From: Microbacteriaceae bacterium
GTDB lineage: Bacteria > Actinomycetota > Actinomycetes > Actinomycetales > Microbacteriaceae
Length of the DNA stretch: 64,000 bases
Reading direction: 5' to 3'
Assembly (NCBI GenBank): GCA_007117135.1
Contig: SKHB01000022.1
Location: forward strand, 1 to 64,000
In this document: positions 54,696-64,000 of the stretch, piece after piece
Position numbering within the stretch: the stretch's first letter is position 1
Layout: the number at the start of each line of letters is the position of its first letter
Notes under the pieces: generated by a model
What the model saw: the letters and a program-made list of their open reading frames with translations, nothing else
Databases searched by the model: none
Told to the model about the DNA's origin: nothing
Made by a program: the position numbers and the translations under genes

Positions 54696-55862
54696 CTACG
54701 AAGTGATGACCTCGGGCGACCCCACCGGAGCATCAGGCATTTCAGCTGCTAAACGGTTCGCCTCTTCAATGAGGGTGCTGACAATTTCTGACTCGGGGAC
54801 AGTCTTGATGACTTCGCCCTTCACAAAAATTTGACCCTTCCCGTTACCGCTGGCAACACCAAGGTCAGCTTCTCTGGCTTCCCCCGGACCGTTGACAACA
54901 CAGCCCATGACGGCGACACGCAACGGAACAGTCATCCCTTCCAACCCGGCCGTGACCTCATCGGCGAGCTTATAAACATCGACCTGCGCTCGGCCACAGC
55001 TTGGACAGGACACAATCTCAAGCTTTCGCTCGCGCAGGTTCAACGATTCAAGAATTTTCAGGCCGACTTTTACTTCTTCCGCCGGCGGCGCCGACAAGGA
55101 CACTCGAATGGTGTCGCCGATCCCCTCAGATAGGAGGATGCCGAAGGCAACAGAAGACTTTATTGTCCCCTGAAAGGCAGGGCCCGCCTCGGTAACACCG
55201 AGATGAAGAGGCCAGTCTCCCCGCTCAGCGAGCATTCGGTATGCCTTGACCATGACAATCGGGTCGTTATGTTTGACGGAAATTTTGAAGTCATGGAAGT
55301 CGTGTTCTTCAAACAGGCTCGCCTCCCACACGGCACTCTCGACGAGAGCTTCCGCGGTCGGTTTCCCATATTTCTCCAGAAGTCTGGGGTCAAGAGAGCC
55401 CGCATTCACACCAATGCGAAGGCTCACATCGGCATCTTTGGCCGCCTTCGCGATTTCTCCGACCTTGTCGTCAAACTTTTTAATATTGCCCGGGTTCACG
55501 CGAACAGCAGCGCACCCCGCATCAATGGCCGCGAAGACATATTTGGGTTGGAAGTGAATGTCGGCAATAACCGGGATTTGGCTTTTTTTGGCGATGATGG
55601 GGAGAACGGCGGCGTCATCCTGGGTGGGAACGGCAACGCGAACAATGTCGCAACCTGTCGCAGTGAGCTCAGCGATCTGTTGGAGGGTTTCGTTGATAGC
55701 AGTGGTCGGGGTGGTGGTCATCGATTGGACGCTGACCTGGGCGTCGCCCCCAACTAAAACCTTTCCCACTTTGATCTGTCGGGTCTTTCGCCGCGGTGCC
55801 AACGTCTCTGGCTTATTCGGCATTCCCAGGTTTACTGCGGGCACGTGTGACTTCCTTTCCAC
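54696..55862 (-). CDS. ispG: 4-hydroxy-3-methylbut-2-enyl diphosphate synthase
   Basis: [55 protein letters not shown]. Confidence 0.97.
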   Translation of the reverse strand: MERKSHVPAVNLGMPNKPETLAPRRKTRQIKVGKVLVGGDAQVSVQSMTTTPTTAINETLQQIAELTATGCDIVRVAVPTQDDAAVLPIIAKKSQIPVIADIHFQPKYVFAAIDAGCAAVRVNPGNIKKFDDKVGEIAKAAKDADVSLRIGVNAGSLDPRLLEKYGKPTAEALVESAVWEASLFEEHDFHDFKISVKHNDPIVMVKAYRMLAERGDWPLHLGVTEAGPAFQGTIKSSVAFGILLSEGIGDTIRVSLSAPPAEEVKVGLKILESLNLRERKLEIVSCPSCGRAQVDVYKLADEVTAGLEGMTVPLRVAVMGCVVNGPGEAREADLGVASGNGKGQIFVKGEVIKTVPESEIVSTLIEEANRLAAEMPDAPVGSPEVITS

Positions 55863-55921
55863 CCTCCATGAACTCTCCCCAGAATAGTGGGCAATCGTGT
55901 GTTCAGGCTGACCACGTCGCT

Positions 55922-57235
55922 TTACTGGAAGAGGCTAATCGGGTTGACAATGTCCGCATACATCAACAACACACTCATGCTCAGAAGCAAGACCACCACC
56001 ACAAGTGTGAGTGGCATGAGACGACTGGGATTGATGGGGGGCGGCTCGGGTTTCCCACGAACCCCCGCCCACTTCTTTCGTGCCCCGTCGAACAGTGCGA
56101 CCGCAACGTGGCCGCCGTCGAGCGGGAGAAGGGGAACAAGGTTGAAGACAAAAAGCGCAATGTTCAACGACGCCAAAAGGGCAATAAACCCGGCAACACG
56201 ATCGGTCGGGTCGATTTGGTCGATCGACGCAATCTCTCCGGCAATTCGACCCACACCCACCACGCTCACTGGTCCGTTTGGGTCCCGCTCATCCTGACCA
56301 AAGGCGGCGTTTGCCACTTGGACCATCCGCTCAGGAAGTGTCGCGAGGATCGTGGCGACACCGACGGTGTTGTCCCACACAGCCGGCAACACACGGGAGG
56401 CAGGTTGTCGAACAGTCTCAAGCGTTGACCCAATTCCAACAAAACCGACCTCGACAACAATCGGCGCACCACTGTCATCTCGGACGATTTGGCCTCTCGC
56501 ATCAACCTCAAATCGTTCTGTCAAAAATGGGGCAATGCGAAGAGAAACATCTTGACCGTCTCGCTCCACCACCATGGTGAGAGTTCGCCCGGGCGACTGG
56601 CGAATTATTTCTGTCACCTCAATCCACGAATCAACCGATTGGTTATCGAGGGCAATAATTCGATCACCCGGCTCAATTCCTGCTTCAGCGCCAGGCGCCA
56701 CCGGGTCGTCGGGGAGACACTGGGTTCGAGCCTCCGTTGCCCCCACCACACACTGTGACACGCTCCCCACGGTGAGCCCCGGTTGAACAAGCCCAAAGCC
56801 CATCAACAAGACGGCGTAGAGGGCAATCGCAATAATGAGGTTCATCACCGGCCCGCCGAGCATCACGGCGATGCGTTTGGGAACGCTGAGGGTGTAGAAA
56901 CTGCGAGACACATCAACGGTTTCCGTTGTCTCTTCTTCTGTTTCGAGTGCAGCGAAATCAGTTCCCCCGCGGCGCTTTTTCGACTTCTTTTCTTGGGGAG
57001 CGAACATTCCCTGCATAGCGACATAGCCGCCCAGCGGGATGGCTTTGATGCCAAATTCGGTTTCCCCTCGTTTCACTGACCAGAGGGTTGGGCCAAACCC
57101 GACCATAAATTTGTGAATGTTGACGCCGAATTTTTTGGCCGGGAAATAGTGACCCCACTCGTGGAGGGCAATCGACACACCCAAACCCACGATGAGGACG
57201 GCAACGCCGATGATGAACCACAGTGTCTGTTCCAT
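55922..57235 (-). CDS. rseP: M50 family site-2 protease (RseP-like)
   Basis: [16 protein letters not shown] (HExxH), PDZ region, [12 protein letters not shown] motif. Confidence 0.94.
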   Translation of the reverse strand: MEQTLWFIIGVAVLIVGLGVSIALHEWGHYFPAKKFGVNIHKFMVGFGPTLWSVKRGETEFGIKAIPLGGYVAMQGMFAPQEKKSKKRRGGTDFAALETEEETTETVDVSRSFYTLSVPKRIAVMLGGPVMNLIIAIALYAVLLMGFGLVQPGLTVGSVSQCVVGATEARTQCLPDDPVAPGAEAGIEPGDRIIALDNQSVDSWIEVTEIIRQSPGRTLTMVVERDGQDVSLRIAPFLTERFEVDARGQIVRDDSGAPIVVEVGFVGIGSTLETVRQPASRVLPAVWDNTVGVATILATLPERMVQVANAAFGQDERDPNGPVSVVGVGRIAGEIASIDQIDPTDRVAGFIALLASLNIALFVFNLVPLLPLDGGHVAVALFDGARKKWAGVRGKPEPPPINPSRLMPLTLVVVVLLLSMSVLLMYADIVNPISLFQ

Positions 57236-57281
57236 GGCTGCACCCTAAACCCGAGGTCTGACATTGGTCATCTGCAGCACT

Positions 57282-58382
57282 CTAACGCCCCGCCCTGATG
57301 ATGTGATCGGCTTCTAACCTGGCCCACTGTTCCGCAGCCAACACCCCAGTTACCGTCATCTCCCGAGGTTCGTGGCGCTCGACAACGTCACCGACAATGT
57401 CGACGATGTCGACAAACGCCACCTCTCCTCGGTGAAAAGCGTGCACGGCCTGCTCGTTGGCGGCGTTGAACACTGCGGGGAACGTGGCACCCCGCTGTCC
57501 CGCCGCCTTAGCCATCGACACCGCGGGAAACGCGGAATCATCAAGCGGCTCGAAGGTCCACTGATGAGACGTGGTCCAATCAAGCGCAGTGGTAGCCCCG
57601 GGAGTTCGATGGGGCCAGTCGAGGCCTAACGCAATGGGCAGACGCATATCAGGTGGTGAACATTGGGCAATTGTGGAACCGTCAACAAACTCCACCATGG
57701 AGTGAACGATTGACTGCGGGTGAACAGTCACCTCAATGCGATGAAAAGGAATGTCGAACAACAGGTGGGCTTCGATAACTTCCAAACCTTTGTTCACCAG
57801 CGTTGCCGAGTTTGTTGTCACCACCGGACCCATGTCCCAGGTGGGATGGGCCAAAGCATCTGCCGGAGTAACAGCCGACAGCTCGTCACGGGTTTTGCCC
57901 CGAAAAGGCCCGCCGCTCGCGGTCAACACCAGTTTGGCTACCTCATCCGCGCGACCCGCCGTGAGTGCTTGCGCCAGGGCGGAGTGTTCCGAATCGACGG
58001 GGACAATTTGGCCGGGCGCTGCCGCGCGCGTCACCAGCTCACCACCAACAATGAGGCTTTCTTTGTTTGCCAAGGCCAACGTGGCGCCCGTCTCCAGGAC
58101 AGCCAAAGTGGGCATGAGGCCAACAGACCCGGTGATGCCGTTGAGGACAACATCGGCCGAGACCCGCCTGATGAGTTCGACGGCAGCCTCAACACCAACG
58201 ACACAGTTGTCCGGGTTCACCCCCAACGCGGCAGCCTGCTGCATCATCGCCTCATGCTTGGACCCTGTCGCAAGCCCCACCACCTGAAAACGGTCAGGGT
58301 TCGCTGACATCACCTCAATAGCTTGGGTGCCAATCGAACCGGTCGAGCCAAGAATCAGAACTTTACGCACGGGCTGGCTCAC
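57282..58382 (-). CDS. dxr: 1-deoxy-D-xylulose-5-phosphate reductoisomerase
   Basis: [43 protein letters not shown]. Confidence 0.97.
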   Translation of the reverse strand: MSQPVRKVLILGSTGSIGTQAIEVMSANPDRFQVVGLATGSKHEAMMQQAAALGVNPDNCVVGVEAAVELIRRVSADVVLNGITGSVGLMPTLAVLETGATLALANKESLIVGGELVTRAAAPGQIVPVDSEHSALAQALTAGRADEVAKLVLTASGGPFRGKTRDELSAVTPADALAHPTWDMGPVVTTNSATLVNKGLEVIEAHLLFDIPFHRIEVTVHPQSIVHSMVEFVDGSTIAQCSPPDMRLPIALGLDWPHRTPGATTALDWTTSHQWTFEPLDDSAFPAVSMAKAAGQRGATFPAVFNAANEQAVHAFHRGEVAFVDIVDIVGDVVERHEPREMTVTGVLAAEQWARLEADHIIRAGR

Positions 58383-59520
58383 TCACCGCCGACACTGTCT
58401 GGTCGATGGTCACCTGCCCCAACACCCTTTGCCCCACATAGATGACAGCACTCTGCCCCTTCGCCACACCCTGCAGAGCCGATTCGAAGCGGATGTGACA
58501 CACTCCGTCATCGATCCAGGCAACGGCAGGAACAACTTCACCGTGGGCTCGAACTTGGGCGAGGCAGGCAAATTCTTCTGCGCGGACAACCCGGCCGTCC
58601 TCCGTCACGTCGCCTGTTGTCAGACCCGATGCCACCGGGTCTTCCCCGGCGAAACTCATCTGCTGACCCGATACTGCTGTGGTCGACAGGGCCTCTTTCG
58701 GCCCCACCACGACTTCTTTTGAGACTGGTCGAATGTCCAACACGTATCGGGGTTTGCCATCCGCCGCCGGGTAGCCAATCTGCAAACCCTTGCGCTGCCC
58801 CACCGTGTATTGGTGTGTTCCCTGGTGAGTGCCCAACAACTGTCCAGACGAATCAACAATGGCGCCTTCGTCTGTTCCAAGTTTGTCCCGCAAGTACCCT
58901 TGCGTGTCACCGTCAGGAATGAAACAAATATCGTGGCTGTCTGGTTTCCCCGCCAAAGAAAAACCCCGCTCGGCAGCCTCGTGACGCACCTCCTCTTTGG
59001 AGGGGGTATCGGCGAGAGGAAACATGCAGTGGTTGAGCTGCTCCTCGGTGAGTACACCCAAAACATACGACTGGTCTTTCGCCCAATCAGCTGCCCGGTG
59101 AAGTTCTTTCCGGCCGCGCTCATTCGTCACCACTTTGGCGTAGTGGCCGGTCGCCACCGCATCAAAACCTAAAGCAATCGCGCGGTCAAGAACTGCCTCA
59201 AACTTAATTTTCTCGTTGCATCGCAAACAGGGGTTCGGGGTGCGACCCTGCTGATATTCCTCTAAAAAGTTATCCACGACGTCTGCTTGAAACCGTTCAG
59301 AAAAATCCCACACGTAGAAAGGGATGTCCAGCATTTGAGCCACACGCCTCGCGTCCATGGCATCTTCAATGGTGCAGCAGCCACGGGAGCCCATCCGCAG
59401 AGTTCCACGGTTTCTTGACAGGGCAAGGTGGACACCAACAACCTCATGACCGGCCTCTTTGGCGCGCGCCGCTGCAACGGCGCTGTCCACGCCACCACTC
59501 ATCGCTGCAACCACTCGCAT
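58363..59520 (-). CDS. mnmA: tRNA-specific 2-thiouridylase
   Basis: [55 protein letters not shown]. Confidence 0.97.
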   Translation of the reverse strand: MRVVAAMSGGVDSAVAAARAKEAGHEVVGVHLALSRNRGTLRMGSRGCCTIEDAMDARRVAQMLDIPFYVWDFSERFQADVVDNFLEEYQQGRTPNPCLRCNEKIKFEAVLDRAIALGFDAVATGHYAKVVTNERGRKELHRAADWAKDQSYVLGVLTEEQLNHCMFPLADTPSKEEVRHEAAERGFSLAGKPDSHDICFIPDGDTQGYLRDKLGTDEGAIVDSSGQLLGTHQGTHQYTVGQRKGLQIGYPAADGKPRYVLDIRPVSKEVVVGPKEALSTTAVSGQQMSFAGEDPVASGLTTGDVTEDGRVVRAEEFACLAQVRAHGEVVPAVAWIDDGVCHIRFESALQGVAKGQSAVIYVGQRVLGQVTIDQTVSAVSEPARA

Positions 59521-59568
59521 CCCGACAGTCTAGAAGCTGTCACTGAGTCCGAACTGATGTGTGCCCAG

Positions 59569-60729
59569 TTAACCCGCGGCACGCGCGCGACTCACCACCT
59601 CCGGGAAGACCTCAATAACGCGGCCAATGTCTTCTGGGGTGGTGTTTCGCCCAAGAGTGAAACGCAGGGCGCCTTTAGCGCCTCGATCGCTGACGCCCAT
59701 CGCCAGTAAAACATGTGACGGCTCGGGGACTCCCGCCTGACAGGCAGACCCCGTTGACACCGATATCCCTTTGTCGTCCAGGAGATACAACAAAACATCA
59801 CCGTCGCACCCCGCGACGGTGATGTGAAGGTTGTGAGGAAGCCGGTTATTGTCGCTTCCTCGAACCGTGAGGTCAACCCCGGAGGCGATCAATCCTTGTC
59901 GTAGGGTGTCACGGAGCTGTTCGAGCCGGACACGCTCTGTTGCGACAACGCCCAGCTGTAACTCGACGGCTGCAGCAAAAGCGACCGTGCCGGCCACGTC
60001 CATCGTGCCCGAGCGGTGGGTTTGTTGGGTTCCGCCGTGAACGAGAGCCTCAAATTTTGCAGCATCCCGAGAGACAACGAGCGCCCCCACACCAACCGGC
60101 CCGCCAACTTTATGGCTAGAAACACTCATGGCGTCAAGATGCCACCCCGCCCAGTCAACGTCGATGTGGCCAAAAGCGCCAACCGCGTCTATGTGAACAG
60201 GGACACCGTGTTGAGTGGCGATGGCAACAATGTCGTCGACTGGCTGAATGGAGCCCACTTCGTTGTTTGCAACGAGTGTCGTCACCCCTGCGATATCCGC
60301 ATCCTCATCACCGCGCAAAACATCAGCGATTTGGTCGCAGTCCACCACGCCATCACCATCCACACCGATCCAGCTCACCTTCGCGAAGCCGGCGGCTTCC
60401 AACCACGTGACTGCGTCCAGTGTGGCGTGGTGTTCAGTCTGTGGAACAAGCAACACCGGCGGATTCATACTGTGCCGGTGGGCAAACGCACGACCCTTCA
60501 CCCACGTGTTGATCGATTCGGTGGCCCCCGACGTGAAAATGATCTCCATTGGGTCTGCACCAATCAACTGGGCAATTTTTTCCCGCGACTCATCAATAAG
60601 AGTTCGTGCCTGCTGGCCGTGTCGGTGAATCGATGACGGGTTTCCCACCACGTGGAGCGTCTCGGTGTACAGCTCGGCCACCTCCGGCCACATCGGCTCG
60701 GTCGCAGCCCAGTCCAGATACACGCTCAT
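59569..60729 (-). CDS. iscS: cysteine desulfurase
   Basis: VYLDWAATEPMWPEVAELY; HKVGGPVGVGALVV (PLP Lys); VSTGSACQAG (catalytic Cys). Confidence 0.94.
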   Translation of the reverse strand: MSVYLDWAATEPMWPEVAELYTETLHVVGNPSSIHRHGQQARTLIDESREKIAQLIGADPMEIIFTSGATESINTWVKGRAFAHRHSMNPPVLLVPQTEHHATLDAVTWLEAAGFAKVSWIGVDGDGVVDCDQIADVLRGDEDADIAGVTTLVANNEVGSIQPVDDIVAIATQHGVPVHIDAVGAFGHIDVDWAGWHLDAMSVSSHKVGGPVGVGALVVSRDAAKFEALVHGGTQQTHRSGTMDVAGTVAFAAAVELQLGVVATERVRLEQLRDTLRQGLIASGVDLTVRGSDNNRLPHNLHITVAGCDGDVLLYLLDDKGISVSTGSACQAGVPEPSHVLLAMGVSDRGAKGALRFTLGRNTTPEDIGRVIEVFPEVVSRARAAG

Positions 60730-60734
60730 GATCG

Positions 60735-61646
60735 CTAAAAGAGCAGGGAGGCCAACTGCGTTCGAGCTGTGAGGACGGAGGGATGAGTTGGCCCCACTGC
60801 ATCAAAGAGGCCCAGCAGGTGTTCCCGGACACGCGCCTTATCATCAGGACCGACCTGAGCGAACAGCGCCAGAACGCGTCGGAAGGCGTCATCAACGTGC
60901 CCCCCTGCAACGTCGAGGTCGGCGGCCAATAACTGGGTGTCGACACTGTCGGGGAACTGGGCAGCGTCGTGTCTGATGGCGTCGTGGGTTTTCCCCGACC
61001 CGTGGACGCGGCCAAGAAGCCCCACCCTGGCGAGCCCGGTCAGCGCTTCAGGGTTTTTCGGGTCACCAGCCAGCCCTGCCTCAAAGGCGGCCGCTGCGGC
61101 GTCGAAATTGTTGACGGCGAGAGCATCATTAGCCTGTGTGAGCCATTCAGGTTCAGCGTCGCTCGGTGCTTCTGGCGTGTCTGGGGTGGCCGAAACCTGG
61201 CCGGTGACACCGGCTTGGCTTGCCACTTGGAGTACTTCAACAAGAAGCTTTTTGACTTCATCATCCGGAGGTAATCCTTGGAACAGTGGTGCGGGTCTGC
61301 CCTGGATGATCGCAAATACGGTCGGTATGCCGGTAATGCCCAGACCTTGCACGAGCTCGGGTGAGGTGGCTACGTCAATTGTCGCGAGCACTAAACGCCC
61401 GCCGAAGCTTTCGACAGTGGGTCCAAGTGCCGGCAAGTGCCCCTGGCCGTAAAACTCGAGTATCACAGGAACTGTCTGGGACAGTTCCACAATGCCGGCC
61501 ATTTGTGCTTCGGTGATGTCTCTCACCACCGCTGATGGTGACTCGTGGGGTGATGTTTGAGGGGAGCCGGCAGCTGGAGCATTCTTTTTTGCCAACCCGG
61601 AGAGGTCAACCGCCCCCTGAAGGTTCATGCCTGTCGGATCAATCAC
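60735..61646 (-). CDS. tetratricopeptide/thioredoxin-like co-chaperone (YbbN-like)
   Basis: Trx-like VPVILEFYGQGHLPALGPTVESFGGRLVLATIDVATSPELVQGLGITGIPTVFA plus C-terminal TPR region. Confidence 0.88.
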   Translation of the reverse strand: MIDPTGMNLQGAVDLSGLAKKNAPAAGSPQTSPHESPSAVVRDITEAQMAGIVELSQTVPVILEFYGQGHLPALGPTVESFGGRLVLATIDVATSPELVQGLGITGIPTVFAIIQGRPAPLFQGLPPDDEVKKLLVEVLQVASQAGVTGQVSATPDTPEAPSDAEPEWLTQANDALAVNNFDAAAAAFEAGLAGDPKNPEALTGLARVGLLGRVHGSGKTHDAIRHDAAQFPDSVDTQLLAADLDVAGGHVDDAFRRVLALFAQVGPDDKARVREHLLGLFDAVGPTHPSVLTARTQLASLLF

Positions 61647-61649
61647 CGT

Positions 61650-63425
61650 TTAACCCTCTTCTTCCTCAACAAGTTGCTGTTCGGCTTCACTTGCATCGAC
61701 CAGCTGGTAACTGTAGCCGAGAACCCTGATGCGATCATCTGAACCGATCGGTGGCACATACCACAGGACGTGCATTTCGTAGCGGGCCAAAAACCCGATG
61801 GCAGACTCCGGCAAACCAGAGAACACCCGCGCCGAACTGGTCGCGTTGATTGTTGCCCCGCCTTGCACGGGTCTGACCGTCTCTACCTCTGTCAACACTC
61901 CAAAGACAATGCCCCCGTTATCCAGTGTCGACAGCGCAACGGACAGGTGCTCCGGTTCATCAATCTCAAGGGTCAGGTCAATGTCTGATCCGAAGGATTC
62001 TTGACGCAGCTCTTGGCCTTCCGGGCCAACAACGGTGAACAAAATATCGGTCAAGGTGTCAAAGTCTCGCCAATAGGAACTCCCGCTTCCCTCTCCCAAA
62101 ATCTCTCCGTAACCGGTGACAGTATCGGCGGGACTGAGAATCAGGAGCTGGGATTGTCTGGCCAACCGGGTGGCTCCAACGGTTGGCTGCGGAAAACTGG
62201 GCAAAACAGTGTCGGGGGCGAGAGTCACCGAGTAGTGGAGGCGATAGTTCGCCCGGGGGGACTCCTGTCGCAGTAACACCCCCAGGGAGGGGGCGTCTTC
62301 AACGGCCGTGTCTTGAATGACAGCAAAAACAACGCGGGGCCATTCCCGGTTTTGCTGGGGAACAAGTAGCCTCACCGGCCCTTCCGGAACAGGGACAAGT
62401 GTTCCCAGGTCAGTGTCTGCGTTGCGAAGACGGTAGGCAGCCTCGCGCATGGTGAGAGCCGGATCTCCCACTCGTGGCCCCAACAGGGAGGTGTCGAGTG
62501 TTTCGTCTGCCGCGACAATTTGTCGAGCTATTCGGGCCATGATTCGCTCAAACTGCGCTTCAGTGACCACCGGGTAGGGCGCTGGTCCTTCTCCCTCAGC
62601 GGTTAGAATTTCTTCCCCCACAGCGACTGGCTCGACTTCACTGGCGCACGACGCCAGTCCACCCAGCCCCAAAATCGGGATGATGACAATTGCCGTTCTT
62701 TTCGCCGCTCGGCGACCTCGGGGCTTCGCTGAAGCTTTCGACGGCTTCATCAACTTAGCTGAGCCCGCCCTTCGCTTCGGGGCTGTGATGGGTTTCGGCT
62801 TCTTTGGGCCCCGGCGCCGTCTGATTCGAGTGAGCGCCATAACAACGAGAGCCGAACCGGCGACAAAGAGCAGCGTTCCGAGCAGAATCAGGAGTGAAGA
62901 AAGGGGGGTGGTGTTATCCAGTGGCCAACTGATTGTTACCTCGCCTGGCGCTCGTGACTGACCGGTCGAGAAAATGGCGACGGAGATTCCCTCCCCGGCA
63001 GTCAGGGACACTCTCACCGGTTGGTCGTCACGATACTGCTCAAACCACAGGTCAGAACCCAACGGGTTCGGGACCTGTGATTCTGACCCCAACCGCGGGA
63101 TTGCGAGAAGCTCGTTGATGCCCTGGTCATAAACGATGGCTGTGTGACGAGCGGGTTGAAGCCACGCCAACACGTCGACGGTTCGGCCGTATACGAGTGT
63201 GACTGTCGGTTCTTCCATGAACTCGTCGGGGTACACGGTGATGAGCTGGCGGCCCGGGTACGCCGATAGGACAGACCCGTCGATGACTAACGCGGGTGCT
63301 GTGTGTTCAATTGATACCTGCCGTTCAACACTGTCCGGGCCGGCAAAAACTGTACGCAGTGCTACACCAGCGGCAAGGGTAACCACCGAAAGCATGAGGA
63401 CCAAAACAGCGGAAACTAACCGCAC
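61650..63425 (-). CDS. hypothetical multi-domain membrane protein with internal lipobox-like segment
   Basis: 591 aa; N-terminal signal/TM, second TM (TPLSSLLILLGTLLFVAGSALVVMAL), Lys/Arg-rich linker, KRTAIVIIPILGLGGLASC. Confidence 0.75.
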   Translation of the reverse strand: MRLVSAVLVLMLSVVTLAAGVALRTVFAGPDSVERQVSIEHTAPALVIDGSVLSAYPGRQLITVYPDEFMEEPTVTLVYGRTVDVLAWLQPARHTAIVYDQGINELLAIPRLGSESQVPNPLGSDLWFEQYRDDQPVRVSLTAGEGISVAIFSTGQSRAPGEVTISWPLDNTTPLSSLLILLGTLLFVAGSALVVMALTRIRRRRGPKKPKPITAPKRRAGSAKLMKPSKASAKPRGRRAAKRTAIVIIPILGLGGLASCASEVEPVAVGEEILTAEGEGPAPYPVVTEAQFERIMARIARQIVAADETLDTSLLGPRVGDPALTMREAAYRLRNADTDLGTLVPVPEGPVRLLVPQQNREWPRVVFAVIQDTAVEDAPSLGVLLRQESPRANYRLHYSVTLAPDTVLPSFPQPTVGATRLARQSQLLILSPADTVTGYGEILGEGSGSSYWRDFDTLTDILFTVVGPEGQELRQESFGSDIDLTLEIDEPEHLSVALSTLDNGGIVFGVLTEVETVRPVQGGATINATSSARVFSGLPESAIGFLARYEMHVLWYVPPIGSDDRIRVLGYSYQLVDASEAEQQLVEEEEG

Positions 63426-63571
63426 CGAGACCCCTCTCTCTGCTGCGTATGTTGGTGACGTATTTGCCGACTCTCCAGGGTAGCTGATGGCCGGTTAGAA
63501 GCAGTTTGCCGAAGTCACTACACTTTTGAGGAGGGGCATACCCCCCGCCACAGCTTTCGAGGAGATTACGC

Positions 63572-64000
63572 GTGAGCGTTGACGATTCCGAATTCACTAC
63601 CGAACTTCGCGGCTATAAGCGCAGCGAGGTCGATGAAGCAGTCGGTGAGCTTCGTGGCGAGCTCATTAAAGCCAACAAGGACAGGGCCCGCGCCCTCGAA
63701 GACCTCAAAAAAGTCCGCGAAGAACTCGCCGAAATCAGTGCCACCGCTCGGGAGTCATCGTCTCCCAGCTATTCCGGCCTGGGCGGTCGGCTCGAAGCGA
63801 TGTTGCGTATTGCCGAAGAGCAAGCGACGCGCATTATTTCCCAAGCAGATATCGACGCCGACCTTATTCACGACCGTGCCAAACGCGAATCAGAAGAGCT
63901 TTTGTCCGACGCCACGGCGCAGGCACAGCGCCTCATCAACGATGCACAATCTGATGCTCACGCGACGATTACCGAGGCAACTGCCCGCTCCGAACAGATG
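63572..64000 (+). CDS. DivIVA-like coiled-coil protein, 3'-truncated by window edge
   Basis: GTG start with cgaggag RBS; SVDDSEFTTELRGYKRSEVDEAVGELRGELIKANKDRARALEDL...ATRIISQADIDADLIHDRAKRESEELL; not in supplied ORF track because it runs off the window. Confidence 0.78.
   Translation, partial: MSVDDSEFTTELRGYKRSEVDEAVGELRGELIKANKDRARALEDLKKVREELAEISATARESSSPSYSGLGGRLEAMLRIAEEQATRIISQADIDADLIHDRAKRESEELLSDATAQAQRLINDAQSDAHATITEATARSEQM

Overview
This 64 kb window is a gene-dense chromosomal segment from an actinobacterium. The gene order (dxr-rseP-ispG-proS, nusA-ylxR-infB-rbfA), the actinobacterial cystathionine and mycoredoxin-type genes, and the compact spacing suggest a streamlined Microbacteriaceae-like aquatic lineage (inference). 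Content is mostly housekeeping: katG (5'-truncated), a sulfur/transsulfuration operon with a sulfonate-type ABC transporter, a MacAB-type efflux operon, orn, tRNA-His, a TPP-riboswitch-controlled thiamine transport operon, cspA, gatCAB, ligA, a type-1 microbial rhodopsin, pnp/rpsO, prsW, aspA, a TM0106-type nuclease, a SNF2 ATPase, mutY, the nusA-infB operon, proS, ispG, rseP, dxr, mnmA, iscS, and a truncated DivIVA-like gene at the right edge. I see no CRISPR array, IS element, prophage or rRNA. The observations most worth following up are: (1) the rhodopsin, with a DTE motif but Met-Tyr where PR/XR-type pumps have His-Tyr, and a bulky residue at the carotenoid-antenna position; (2) three AGCT motifs phased at 11 and 22 bp over its candidate promoter; (3) a 130-bp convergent gap carrying a sigma70-like promoter and a leaderless 20-codon ORF, in a window where other convergent genes abut or overlap by 4 bp; (4) a structured pnp leader with an SD-sequestering hairpin; (5) a thiamine transporter operon whose ATPase position is taken by a small kinase-like P-loop protein. 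All family calls come from reading the translations; no database search was run.
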